The notes beneath the pieces were generated by a model. The model ran no database searches. It was not told the DNA's origin and was given only the letters and a program-made list of their open reading frames with translations. 64,000 nt of DNA, from NCBI GenBank assembly GCA_017507385.1, contig JAFWAX010000065.1, forward strand, positions 30,824-94,823. Direction: 5' to 3'. Each line of letters begins with the position of its first letter. Positions within the stretch are counted from its first letter, which is position 1. Source of the stretch: Bacteroidaceae bacterium. GTDB lineage: Bacteria > Bacteroidota > Bacteroidia > Bacteroidales > Bacteroidaceae. The position numbers were made by a program, and so were the translations under genes. Positions 8,018 to 15,210 of this stretch are shown piece by piece.

Positions 8018-9103
8018 ATGAAAAAGAACATTTATTTCAGTGCCCTCCTCATGTTGGGTATGACCTTGTTTACAGCTTGTAGCGAGGATGATGACAATCC
8101 TCCTCCAACAGACCCCGTCACTGTCACGGAAGGTGTGTTCATTCTTAACGAAGGCGCCTACTTCTATGGTGTCAGTGGTTCATTGTCATATCTCGATTAT
8201 GAAAGCCAGACGCTTAGCAATGGAATTTTTGCCGCTAAAAATGGCCGTGTGCTGGGAGCAACTCCCAACGATGCCATCATCTATGGTTCAAAAATGTACA
8301 TTGCCACTACCGACGAGAATCGTCTGGAAGTCATCGATGCCACTACGCTGGAATCACTTGGATATGTAACGATGACCAGCCCTCGTAAGCTTGCTGCAGC
8401 CGAGGGCAAAGTCTTTGCTACTTCCTACATGGGCACAGTTTACAGCATTGATACCACCCGATTGGAGATTGTTTCAGAGTCAGAAAAGATTGGTGCCAAT
8501 CTCGAGGGCATCGTTGTGCGTGACCAGTACCTTTATGTATGCAACGCATGGAACAGCGACTACACCTACAATAATAATGTGGTGAAACTTCAGCTCTCCA
8601 ACCTTGCCAAGGTAAAGGACATCACCGTGACTTGCAACCCTGTACGCATCACTACTGATGGCACAGATATCTATGTACAGAGCACGGGCAACTATGCCGA
8701 TGTGTTGCCTTCCATTCAGCGACTTGATGCGACCGACCAGGTCACTCCGCTTTGCCAAGCTACCTATATGTCCTATGCCAACCACAAGATTTACTACATC
8801 TCCATGACTTACGATGCAGACTGGAACACTATCACTCGCTATGGCGTTTATGACTTGCAGAAGGGTGAAGATGCAGAGTTTATCGCTGGCGATGAGATAC
8901 TTAGCCCATGTGCTATCGCTGCCGATCCTAACAGCGGCATTGTCTATGTGTCCTCTTATAACCAAGGCGCAATGGGCATCGACTATTCTGGTCCAGGCTA
9001 CATTGTGGCATACAGCAGCGATGGCACTATGCTGAAGATGTACGAAGCAGGCGTCGCTCCATCGACCTTTGTTTTTCAGACTTCATCCTATGATGTGCAG
9101 TAA
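8018..9103 (+). CDS. btuG: BtuG-like surface cobalamin-binding beta-propeller lipoprotein
   Basis: This 361-residue lipoprotein has a lipobox ending at C21 (MTLFTAC), directly followed by SEDDDN, an acidic stretch like the Bacteroidetes lipoprotein export signal that sends proteins to the cell surface. The rest is a YncE/DUF5074-like beta-propeller with repeated blades such as YGSKMYIATTDENRLEVIDATT and GTVYSIDTTRLEIV. In Bacteroides, BtuG is such a propeller that sits on BtuB and captures cobalamin with very high affinity. It follows the receptor by 61 bases, which supports the same role here. The cobalamin-contacting residues cannot be checked by eye. Confidence 0.82.
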   Translation: MKKNIYFSALLMLGMTLFTACSEDDDNPPPTDPVTVTEGVFILNEGAYFYGVSGSLSYLDYESQTLSNGIFAAKNGRVLGATPNDAIIYGSKMYIATTDENRLEVIDATTLESLGYVTMTSPRKLAAAEGKVFATSYMGTVYSIDTTRLEIVSESEKIGANLEGIVVRDQYLYVCNAWNSDYTYNNNVVKLQLSNLAKVKDITVTCNPVRITTDGTDIYVQSTGNYADVLPSIQRLDATDQVTPLCQATYMSYANHKIYYISMTYDADWNTITRYGVYDLQKGEDAEFIAGDEILSPCAIAADPNSGIVYVSSYNQGAMGIDYSGPGYIVAYSSDGTMLKMYEAGVAPSTFVFQTSSYDVQ

Positions 9104-9106
9104 GCA

Positions 9107-10228
9107 ATGAAAATCAGACCCATTAGTTTTTCTTTCATGATGGCAACTGCTGTCTTCCTGGCATCTTGCTCAGGAGGCAGCGTTGCTTTTTCACTTCCCG
9201 AAGGCGATACCATCCCCTTGACTCATGCGCGCAATCTCACCATGGTGCGTTATGACGGTTTTACGAAAGTAGAGCTGGTCAATCCGTGGGATACCACAGG
9301 TCTGCTTGCCACCTATCTGCTTGTCGAAGACTCTGCCACCCTCGACAAAACCTTGTTGAATGATTCCCGTGTGCAGATTGTCCGTGTTCCCCTTCGGAAT
9401 GCCCTCGTTTTCACGGCTGTGCATTGTGGTCTCATCTGCGAACTTGGCAAAGAACCTTGTATCGGCGGCGTGTGCGAAAGCCAGTACATCCAGTGTCTCA
9501 CTCAGCCAGTAGTTGACTGTGGCAGTGGCTCTTCCCCCAACCACGAGCGCATCATGCAGCTGCGTCCCGATGCCATGATTGTCTCTCCTTTTGAGAACCA
9601 GACAGGAAATGACAAATTGGCTCGGTTGGGCATCCCCATCATCCAAGGAGCTGAATACATGGAACCCACGGCATTGGGGCGTGCCGAATGGATGAAGTTC
9701 TACGGACTTCTTGTTGGTGCTGAGGCAGAAGCGCACAATTTGTTCCGCATGGTTGAGCTGCGCTACGATAGCCTGAAGGCAACGGCGGCACTGCTGAAAG
9801 AGAAGCCTGTCATCTTCACCGACAAGCCGTATGGCAATGTTTGGTATCAGCCAGGGGCAGAAAGCTCGGCAGCCCGTCTCTATGCTGATGCTGGAGCAGC
9901 CATCGCTTTTCCCGAATATAGGAAGAGTGGTTCCGTTCCTCTCTCGGTCGAGCAGGTCTATTCGCGTGTTCACGATGCCGACCGCTGGCTCTTCATCTGC
10001 CATACGCCCACGCAGCCCACGCTTGCCATGCTGGCAGACGAGTCCGATATCTATACACGTTTCAAAGCTTTCCAGACAGGCCAGGTCTGGGTCTGCAACA
10101 CGGCTACGTCAGATTTCTTCGAGTCCTCGCCCTTCCATCCCGACAGACTCCTTTCCGACATTTTGCAGATTTGCCATGCACAGCAGTCCGACACCCTTTC
10201 TCTGTATTATTATCAGCAACTGAAATGA
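9107..10228 (+). CDS. btuF: Cobalamin ABC transporter substrate-binding lipoprotein (BtuF-like)
   Basis: This 373-residue lipoprotein (lipobox FLAS-C21) has no acidic residues after the cysteine, so it should stay in the periplasm. The fold is that of a class III periplasmic binding protein: LRPDAMIVSPFENQTG, RLGIPIIQGAEYMEPTALGR and VIFTDKPYGNVWYQPG are visible. A cysteine-rich stretch (HCGLICELGKEPCIGGVCES, near residue 105) lies in the first lobe. It begins three bases after the BtuG-like gene and overlaps the permease by four bases. Siderophore- and heme-binding proteins share this fold; the riboswitch makes cobalamin the best guess. Confidence 0.85.
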   Translation: MKIRPISFSFMMATAVFLASCSGGSVAFSLPEGDTIPLTHARNLTMVRYDGFTKVELVNPWDTTGLLATYLLVEDSATLDKTLLNDSRVQIVRVPLRNALVFTAVHCGLICELGKEPCIGGVCESQYIQCLTQPVVDCGSGSSPNHERIMQLRPDAMIVSPFENQTGNDKLARLGIPIIQGAEYMEPTALGRAEWMKFYGLLVGAEAEAHNLFRMVELRYDSLKATAALLKEKPVIFTDKPYGNVWYQPGAESSAARLYADAGAAIAFPEYRKSGSVPLSVEQVYSRVHDADRWLFICHTPTQPTLAMLADESDIYTRFKAFQTGQVWVCNTATSDFFESSPFHPDRLLSDILQICHAQQSDTLSLYYYQQLK

Positions 10229-11220
10229 ACATCCGAATCCTCATTCTTGCAGGGATGACTCTTGTGTTCTTCCTGCTCAACATCTTCTTTGGTTCCGTCC
10301 ATATCCCATTTGTCGAAGTGCTCGATGCCATTCTGCACCCCGTCGACAGCAGCACCTCATATATCGTTACAGCCTCACGCTTTCCTGCGGCCGTAACCGC
10401 TTTGCTGTCAGGAGCAGCGCTTGCTGCCTCCGGTCTTCTGTTGCAGACCGCATTTCGCAATCCGCTTGCGGGCCCCTCCATTCTCGGTATTTCTTCTGGA
10501 GCTAACCTCGGAGTTGCCATCGTCATGCTTGCTCTTGGCGGAACAGTCACTGCAGGCATTCACACTTGGAGCGGACACCTTGCTGTGGTTGTGGCAGCCC
10601 TTGCCGGAAGCCTCCTCGTCATGTTTCTCCTGCTTCTCTTTTCTTCTTTGCTGAAAAATGGCCTGATGCTTCTCATCACGGGCATCATGGTGGGCTATAT
10701 CACTTCATCTGCCATCTCCCTGCTTAACTTCTTGGCTTCGGCCGAGAACATACAAAGCTTTGTCCTTTGGGGCATGGGCAGCTTCAACAGCGTGTCCTTG
10801 CAGCATCTGCCCCTCTTCTCGGTTCTCTGTGTCTCCGGACTCATTCTTGCGCTTTTGCTCACTAAACCCCTCAACGCCATGCTGCTTGGAGAAAGCTATG
10901 CTGCCAATCTGGGGGTCAATATGCAGTTGGTGCGCAATTTGCTCCTTCTCGCAACAGGTCTTCTCACCGCTGTCGTTACAGCTTACTGTGGCCCAGTAAC
11001 CTTCCTGGGACTCGCCACACCCCATGTGGCTTTTCTGCTGCTCGGCACCAGCAATCACCGCTCCCTCCTGCCGGCAACAATGCTGATGGGCGCACTCCTT
11101 GCGCTCCTTTGCAACCTTCTCTGCAATCTCCCTTCCGTCACTGTCCTGCCTCTCAACGCCATCACTCCCTTGCTGGGCGCACCAGTCATCCTCTATATCA
11201 TCATGCGGAGAAAAGCATAG
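10225..11220 (+). CDS. btuC: Cobalamin ABC transporter permease (BtuC/FecCD family)
   Basis: The chosen ATG at 10225 overlaps the stop of the binding-protein gene (ATGA) and gives a 331-residue protein starting MNIRILILAG. It is rich in hydrophobic helices (about ten) and shows FecCD-family motifs: ASRFPAAVTALLSGAALAASG, FRNPLAGPSILGISSGANLG and VTFLGLATPHVAFLLLG. The family transports cobalamin, heme or siderophores through the inner membrane. No ATPase gene follows: the next 210 bases lack a long open frame and the next gene encodes a porin-like protein. The ATPase must be supplied from another locus. Confidence 0.9.
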   Translation: MNIRILILAGMTLVFFLLNIFFGSVHIPFVEVLDAILHPVDSSTSYIVTASRFPAAVTALLSGAALAASGLLLQTAFRNPLAGPSILGISSGANLGVAIVMLALGGTVTAGIHTWSGHLAVVVAALAGSLLVMFLLLLFSSLLKNGLMLLITGIMVGYITSSAISLLNFLASAENIQSFVLWGMGSFNSVSLQHLPLFSVLCVSGLILALLLTKPLNAMLLGESYAANLGVNMQLVRNLLLLATGLLTAVVTAYCGPVTFLGLATPHVAFLLLGTSNHRSLLPATMLMGALLALLCNLLCNLPSVTVLPLNAITPLLGAPVILYIIMRRKA

Positions 11221-11265
11221 TTCCCCATTCCTGCGCCTTTTGGGTGAGTGCTGAAACGATTTTAA

Positions 11266-11288
11266 GGGAATCTCGGTGCCAGATTCCC
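11266..11288 (+). other. Hairpin after btuC, faintly riboswitch-like
   Basis: A perfect 8-bp stem (gggaatct at 11266-11273 with agattccc at 11281-11288) closes a 7-base loop, cggtgcc. It may act as a terminator of the uptake operon, though no T-run follows. The string GGGAA..GGTG..ATTCC is a partial match to the cobalamin riboswitch core, but the rest of that element is missing. Confidence 0.4.
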
Positions 11289-11392
11289 CGTATTTCCCCT
11301 TCCTTCAAAAGGCCAGTTCTACTCATTCGCCAAGTTCTTTTACTGAAAAATGAGTATTGTGGGAGCGTGGGAAAACTCCGAACTTTGCAGCG

Positions 11393-11426
11393 TTAAATTA
11401 AAAAGTTTGTTAAATTAAAAAGTTTA
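11393..11426 (+). repeat. 17-bp tandem duplication in the leader of the porin-like gene
   Basis: The unit ttaaattaaaaagtttg occurs twice head to tail (11393-11409 and 11410-11426, last base g to a), and its first bases begin again before the ATG at 11434. A near-consensus promoter element GAACTTTG lies at 11380-11387, so the duplication would sit in the 5' untranslated leader. Confidence 0.75.
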
Positions 11427-11433
11427 TTAAAAA

Positions 11434-12474
11434 ATGAAGAAGAAACTTTTGTTATTAGCTGCTGCAGTTTGTGCTCTTTCGCTTCAGGCACAGGAGGATA
11501 GGGTGGCATGGGCTGCCGGTGTCATTACGGAAGGGCAGTGGAACATGACTGACGGAAAGACAGGATGGGCTAATCGCATCAATGCCGATTTGGGTGTACG
11601 TCTTTGGAAAGGTGCGCTTTTTGATGTGTCAACCTTGACTACCTATAGTACGGGAACTCCCGTTGCGGATGACAGGCAGGGCTTTTCTAACATTGATGCG
11701 GAGAATCGTGCTTTCCGCCTTTTCCATGCTGGGTTGTCGCAGACATTCCTCAACGAAAGCCTTACGCTCTTTGTGGGTCTCAAAGCGGCCGATGAGGACT
11801 ATTTCAACACCGACCTTGCAGGACTCTTTACGGGTTCTTCATACGGAGGCATACCTGTATGCACGGAAAATCACGGTATCTCGGTCTATCCCGAAGCTGC
11901 CCTTGCCTTGCATGCCGAATACGTGACTGGCGGCTGGACATTGCGAGAGAGCTTTTACAATGGCGCTCCGTCTGACAGGTTGGACGAGCAGTTCCGTTTC
12001 CGTCCAGGTCGCGATGGATTGTTCAATATCGGAAGTGCCATGTATGCCGTGGAGACAGAAGGCTATGCTTTTACATCCTACACGCTTGGCTATGCCTTTA
12101 GCACGAAGGAGGTGACGGGTCAGACGGAGTTTGGCCTGTGGGGCGGTGTGGAGCAGCCTGTGTGCACATGGGGAAAGATGCGGCTGAACCTCTTGGCTGA
12201 GGGTGCGGCTGAACTGACCAAGAACGCAGCATGCAAGGGCTACTGGGCTGCTGGCGCAGTAGCAGAGAATATCACGCGCAACGGAGGTCAGCTGGGATTG
12301 GCTGTCAACAGGGTTTATTGCCAGGATGGACACGAAACAGACGTGGAACTGACGTTCCTCTGTCCGCTTGGCGCAGGCTTCAGCCTTCAGCCCGCACTTC
12401 ATGCCATCCGAACAGACGGAGTCACGACGATGGCAGGACAATTCAGGCTTTGCTATGAGATAGGCAGCAAATAG
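11434..12474 (+). CDS. Putative outer membrane porin (OprB-like beta-barrel)
   Basis: The 346-residue protein has a signal peptide (MKKKLLLLAAAVCALSLQAQ) and then alternating aromatic/polar strands typical of an outer membrane barrel: INADLGVRLWKGALFDVSTL, LTLFVGLKAADEDYF, GWTLRESFYNGAPSD and GLWGGVEQPV. The overall pattern resembles the OprB carbohydrate-porin family. The penultimate strand is ..GQFRLCYEIGSK without a terminal aromatic residue. The gene stands alone, with a short AT-rich tandem repeat in its leader and a strong terminator behind it. The substrate is unknown; a link with the B12 operon upstream is not shown. Confidence 0.6.
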   Translation: MKKKLLLLAAAVCALSLQAQEDRVAWAAGVITEGQWNMTDGKTGWANRINADLGVRLWKGALFDVSTLTTYSTGTPVADDRQGFSNIDAENRAFRLFHAGLSQTFLNESLTLFVGLKAADEDYFNTDLAGLFTGSSYGGIPVCTENHGISVYPEAALALHAEYVTGGWTLRESFYNGAPSDRLDEQFRFRPGRDGLFNIGSAMYAVETEGYAFTSYTLGYAFSTKEVTGQTEFGLWGGVEQPVCTWGKMRLNLLAEGAAELTKNAACKGYWAAGAVAENITRNGGQLGLAVNRVYCQDGHETDVELTFLCPLGAGFSLQPALHAIRTDGVTTMAGQFRLCYEIGSK

Positions 12475-12539
12475 CAGCAGAGAAACTTTTTTAATGTGAA
12501 TTCGCACCATTCGCTACAGGCTCTTCTTTGAATGAATAC

Positions 12540-12580
12540 TTCAAGGGCTGGTTCCACACATCACGGAACCAGCCCTTGAA
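12540..12580 (+). terminator. Hairpin terminator of the porin-like gene
   Basis: A perfect 16-bp stem (ttcaagggctggttcc at 12540-12555 with ggaaccagcccttgaa at 12565-12580) closes a 9-base loop and is followed by ccgttttc. It lies 66 bases after the stop codon. Confidence 0.8.
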
Positions 12581-12748
12581 CCGTTTTCAGACATTGCCAA
12601 ACGTTCTTCTGTGAAAAGGATACGCTATTTTAAAAGATGAGGAAATGAAACACCTTCTTGTTTTTGCATCTTTGCCGGTCTTGATATTCCGTTGTTAAAT
12701 TCTTGTAAATGATAAGAATGGTTAAAAAGTTAAAAAATCCCCCCCCTA

Positions 12749-12779
12749 TTTGTTTTTTTTAAATATTGTGTTAACTTTG
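12749..12779 (+). promoter_or_regulatory. Bacteroidetes promoter next to a C8 tract
   Basis: TTTG at 12749-12752 and TAACTTTG at 12772-12779 are 19 bases apart, a near-perfect -33/-7 pair. Two bases upstream lies a run of eight C (12739-12746), which could vary in length by slippage. The ATG follows at 12813. Confidence 0.7.
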
Positions 12780-12812
12780 CAAAAATGAATAAGCTCTTAA
12801 TAAAGAATCATT

Positions 12813-13874
12813 ATGAAAATAAGTTGTATATTGAAAACGATTCTGTCTGCTTTGCTGTCAGCCGTCACCTGCATGATGCAGGCTCAGCACAGTTGGGCAA
12901 TGGCAACAATTGAAAATGGTAAAAACATGCCGTCCTTTTCCAAGTTTCAATGTCTGTCCGAAAAAGGTTCAAATGGGGTTGATTATTATCGAATGTATGA
13001 TTGGGGCTTTCAGATACGGCAAGAGTATTATAATCCTGTAAAACTACAGTACGGTTATCGAATGGAAGATAAACGTATCTTTGTCTATGACTTTGAGAAA
13101 GAAGAGGAATGCCTTGCTTTCGACTTCACGCTTACTGTTGGCGACCGCTTTGCCACATACAACGGAATGGAGTGGACGATAGAAGCGGCTGCTGATACGC
13201 TTGTTAATACATCTTACATGGGTATGGGTGAAAACTGCACGAAGCGACTTCTGAAAGTGCGTTCGGTTGATGGCAAATATTCCGACCAATGGCTTGAAGA
13301 CTTTGGCTCGTTTTCCAACCATTTCATGATTCTTCCGATGAATGAAACTCAGCAGACTCAGACGCTCTGGATGGAATATGAGGAAGGCCAATATTTAGCT
13401 CGCGAAATATCCTTAGACCCTCTCTTTGCGCATGATTCTGGCGCACCAAGGGAAGAATCAGGAGCTTTCAATGGCTTATTCGTGAATTGCACCTATAAGG
13501 ATGGGACTCTTGTTGTAGAAGATGAGCGATACCGCTCGCCAAACCGCGAATACACCTGCTTCTATCGTGTTGGCGATGACCTCTATCGTGCATACGTATG
13601 GGAACTGAATCCTGGCACAGAAGCTGCCTACGTTGTATGGTATCGAGACATTGCTTATTATTATGGGCTTCCTGTTCCGCAAAGCGGAAAATACACGATG
13701 CATTTCAACATGGACGAAAGGCCGGCGGATGAAAGTACGAAAATTGTAAACGTAACTGATGCAACTCTCAAAGAAAAGCCCAATTCGTCTTTCTACGACC
13801 TTACAGGCCGCCCAGTCTCCGCTCCAACAAAGGGTATCTACATCCAGAACGGAAAGAAGGTGCTGGTGAAGTGA
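12813..13874 (+). CDS. Secreted protein of unknown function with GKK-type C-terminal tail
   Basis: I do not recognise the family. The 353-residue product has a signal peptide (MKISCILKTILSALLSAVTCMMQAQ) and a body rich in W, Y, D and E with beta-strand character, for example YDFEKEEECLAFDFTLTVGDRF and RVGDDLYRAYVWELNPG. The C-terminal tail (FYDLTGRPVSAPTKGIYIQN, then GKKVLVK) looks like a short type A sorting tail and suggests export. The last 81 bases are identical to those of the next gene, although the bodies differ. The next gene starts 43 bases downstream and encodes a protein of the same general design, so the pair may be co-transcribed. Confidence 0.75.
   Translation: MKISCILKTILSALLSAVTCMMQAQHSWAMATIENGKNMPSFSKFQCLSEKGSNGVDYYRMYDWGFQIRQEYYNPVKLQYGYRMEDKRIFVYDFEKEEECLAFDFTLTVGDRFATYNGMEWTIEAAADTLVNTSYMGMGENCTKRLLKVRSVDGKYSDQWLEDFGSFSNHFMILPMNETQQTQTLWMEYEEGQYLAREISLDPLFAHDSGAPREESGAFNGLFVNCTYKDGTLVVEDERYRSPNREYTCFYRVGDDLYRAYVWELNPGTEAAYVVWYRDIAYYYGLPVPQSGKYTMHFNMDERPADESTKIVNVTDATLKEKPNSSFYDLTGRPVSAPTKGIYIQNGKKVLVK
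13794..13874 (+). repeat. 81-bp identical 3' coding repeat, copy 1
   Basis: This segment encodes the last 26 codons plus stop and is identical, base for base, to 15015-15095. Identity ends at the first base after the stop codon on one side and just before the tac codon on the other. Confidence 0.92.
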
Positions 13875-13916
13875 CGGGGAAAGAGAACACACATATTGAC
13901 AATTTACTAATTTAAT

Positions 13917-15095
13917 ATGAAGCTTATGAAACATTTATTGCTTTTTTTCATCTTGAGTTTCGGCTTTGGTGGCATGGCAAAAGCTGAGAAGCTTCCATTC
14001 ATCGAAAATGGCAAGACTTGGTATCTGCGGTTTTATTCGCCTAAAGCGTTTGTGATGCAGACATATCATGAGGGGCCAACGGATGAATATGCTTTACATT
14101 TTGGGAAAAATGAAGTGTGGAAAATGGATGGCAAAGTGGACGAGGACACTCTGATAGCTGGACAAGCTTACAAGAAACTTTATCGAGGATATGGTGTGGA
14201 AATGTCTGTCGCTGCATTGTTGCGTGAGGAAGGGGAGAGGGTGTATCAGTGGAATGTGAAAGCGGAGAAGGAAGAATTGCTATATGACTTTGCTCTGAAT
14301 CAGGGCGATGTGTTTCTCTTGCCTTGTGAAGGAAAATCCTTTACATGCACTGTAACAAAGGTGGACGAGTATGAAGTTGCGGGGCGTCGTCTGAAAAGAA
14401 TCCATTTTGATGCACAAGTTTCTAACGAAGATGAAGAGGGGAATAATGGAGATGTGTCGAAAAATGTATGGGTAGAAGGACTTGGCGCTCTTAATGAAAA
14501 TCCATTGAATAATGTGATTGACCCTACTTTGGTCGGAGGTGGGTCTTCCTATTGCCCTTACATATTTACATCAACGGATTTTTATCCGTTCTCTTTTGCC
14601 CAGCAAGGATTTAGAGGACAAGAGCTTGTTTTGTATGAAGAGGTGACAGAAACAGGTTCTAATGGGGCCAATCAAAAGAATCTGTTGCAATATGAATTGC
14701 TCAAAAGGAATGAAGACAAAACAGACACGTTGCATGTCTTTGGTTATTTGTGGTCAAATGCTGATTGCTACCATTATATCTATTGCTATGATGCTTTGTA
14801 CGGGAAGGTCTTTCTAGAACAGGTGGAAATCGGAATGGCAGCAGGACTCCAGAAAGCTTATCGTATTGATGTGAAATTCCCGATGTTCTTTGGAGACTAT
14901 TTCCACTATGTGGTTGAGGATGATGAGGGAAGCCATCCTGTTGGAGGTCTTGTCAATTCTGATAATGCGATCTCTGAAGAAATTGGTGTGGGCAAGAATA
15001 CACAAAAGGGAATATACGACCTTACAGGCCGCCCAGTCTCCGCTCCAACAAAGGGTATCTACATCCAGAACGGAAAGAAGGTGCTGGTGAAGTGA
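13917..15095 (+). CDS. Secreted protein of unknown function, partner of the preceding gene
   Basis: The family is not recognised. The 392-residue product has a signal peptide (MKLMKHLLLFFILSFGFGGMAKA) followed by FIENGKTWYLRFYSPKAF, which parallels the opening of the upstream protein (ATIENGKNMPSF). Both proteins also share a YDFALNQGDVF / AFDFTLTVGDRF segment near residue 125 or 105, so they appear distantly homologous. The tail, IYDLTGRPVSAPTKGIYIQN followed by GKKVLVK, is encoded by 81 bases identical to the upstream gene. A strong terminator follows at 15117. Function is unknown; exported, perhaps surface-bound. Confidence 0.75.
   Translation: MKLMKHLLLFFILSFGFGGMAKAEKLPFIENGKTWYLRFYSPKAFVMQTYHEGPTDEYALHFGKNEVWKMDGKVDEDTLIAGQAYKKLYRGYGVEMSVAALLREEGERVYQWNVKAEKEELLYDFALNQGDVFLLPCEGKSFTCTVTKVDEYEVAGRRLKRIHFDAQVSNEDEEGNNGDVSKNVWVEGLGALNENPLNNVIDPTLVGGGSSYCPYIFTSTDFYPFSFAQQGFRGQELVLYEEVTETGSNGANQKNLLQYELLKRNEDKTDTLHVFGYLWSNADCYHYIYCYDALYGKVFLEQVEIGMAAGLQKAYRIDVKFPMFFGDYFHYVVEDDEGSHPVGGLVNSDNAISEEIGVGKNTQKGIYDLTGRPVSAPTKGIYIQNGKKVLVK
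15015..15095 (+). repeat. 81-bp identical 3' coding repeat, copy 2
   Basis: Identical to 13794-13874, in the same reading frame and at the same place (C-terminal tail plus stop) of the neighbouring gene. The flanking sequences diverge at once on both sides. Confidence 0.92.
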
Positions 15096-15116
15096 TGAAA
15101 TAGTTTCTTTTTTCGG

Positions 15117-15161
15117 AATCAGCAAGCCCCACACCAACGATTGGCGTGGGGCTTGCTGATT
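15117..15161. terminator. Hairpin terminator between convergent genes
   Basis: A 16-bp perfect stem (aatcagcaagccccac at 15117-15132 with gtggggcttgctgatt at 15146-15161) is followed by tttaatg. It ends the plus-strand pair and may also serve the minus-strand GH31 gene, whose stop is at 15211. Confidence 0.8.
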
Positions 15162-15210
15162 TTAATGTAGCGTGAGTTCGACGTGGATTGTGATGATTGT
15201 CGAACGGATG

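Larger units (their letters stand above)
12475..12812 (+). other. Intergenic region with terminator and promoter
   Basis: It contains the hairpin at 12540-12580 that ends the porin-like gene, then about 160 bases with no recognisable content, then an eight-base C run at 12739-12746 and the promoter of the secreted-protein gene at 12749-12779. Confidence 0.65.

Noticed and set aside
10171..10224. Longer N-terminus for the BtuC-like permease
   Set aside because: The extra 18 residues overlap the binding-protein gene and are not hydrophobic; the ATG at 10225 overlaps the stop as ATGA and fits the family.
11221..11433. A missed btuD ATPase gene after btuC
   Set aside because: The interval is too short and shows no Walker motifs in any frame.
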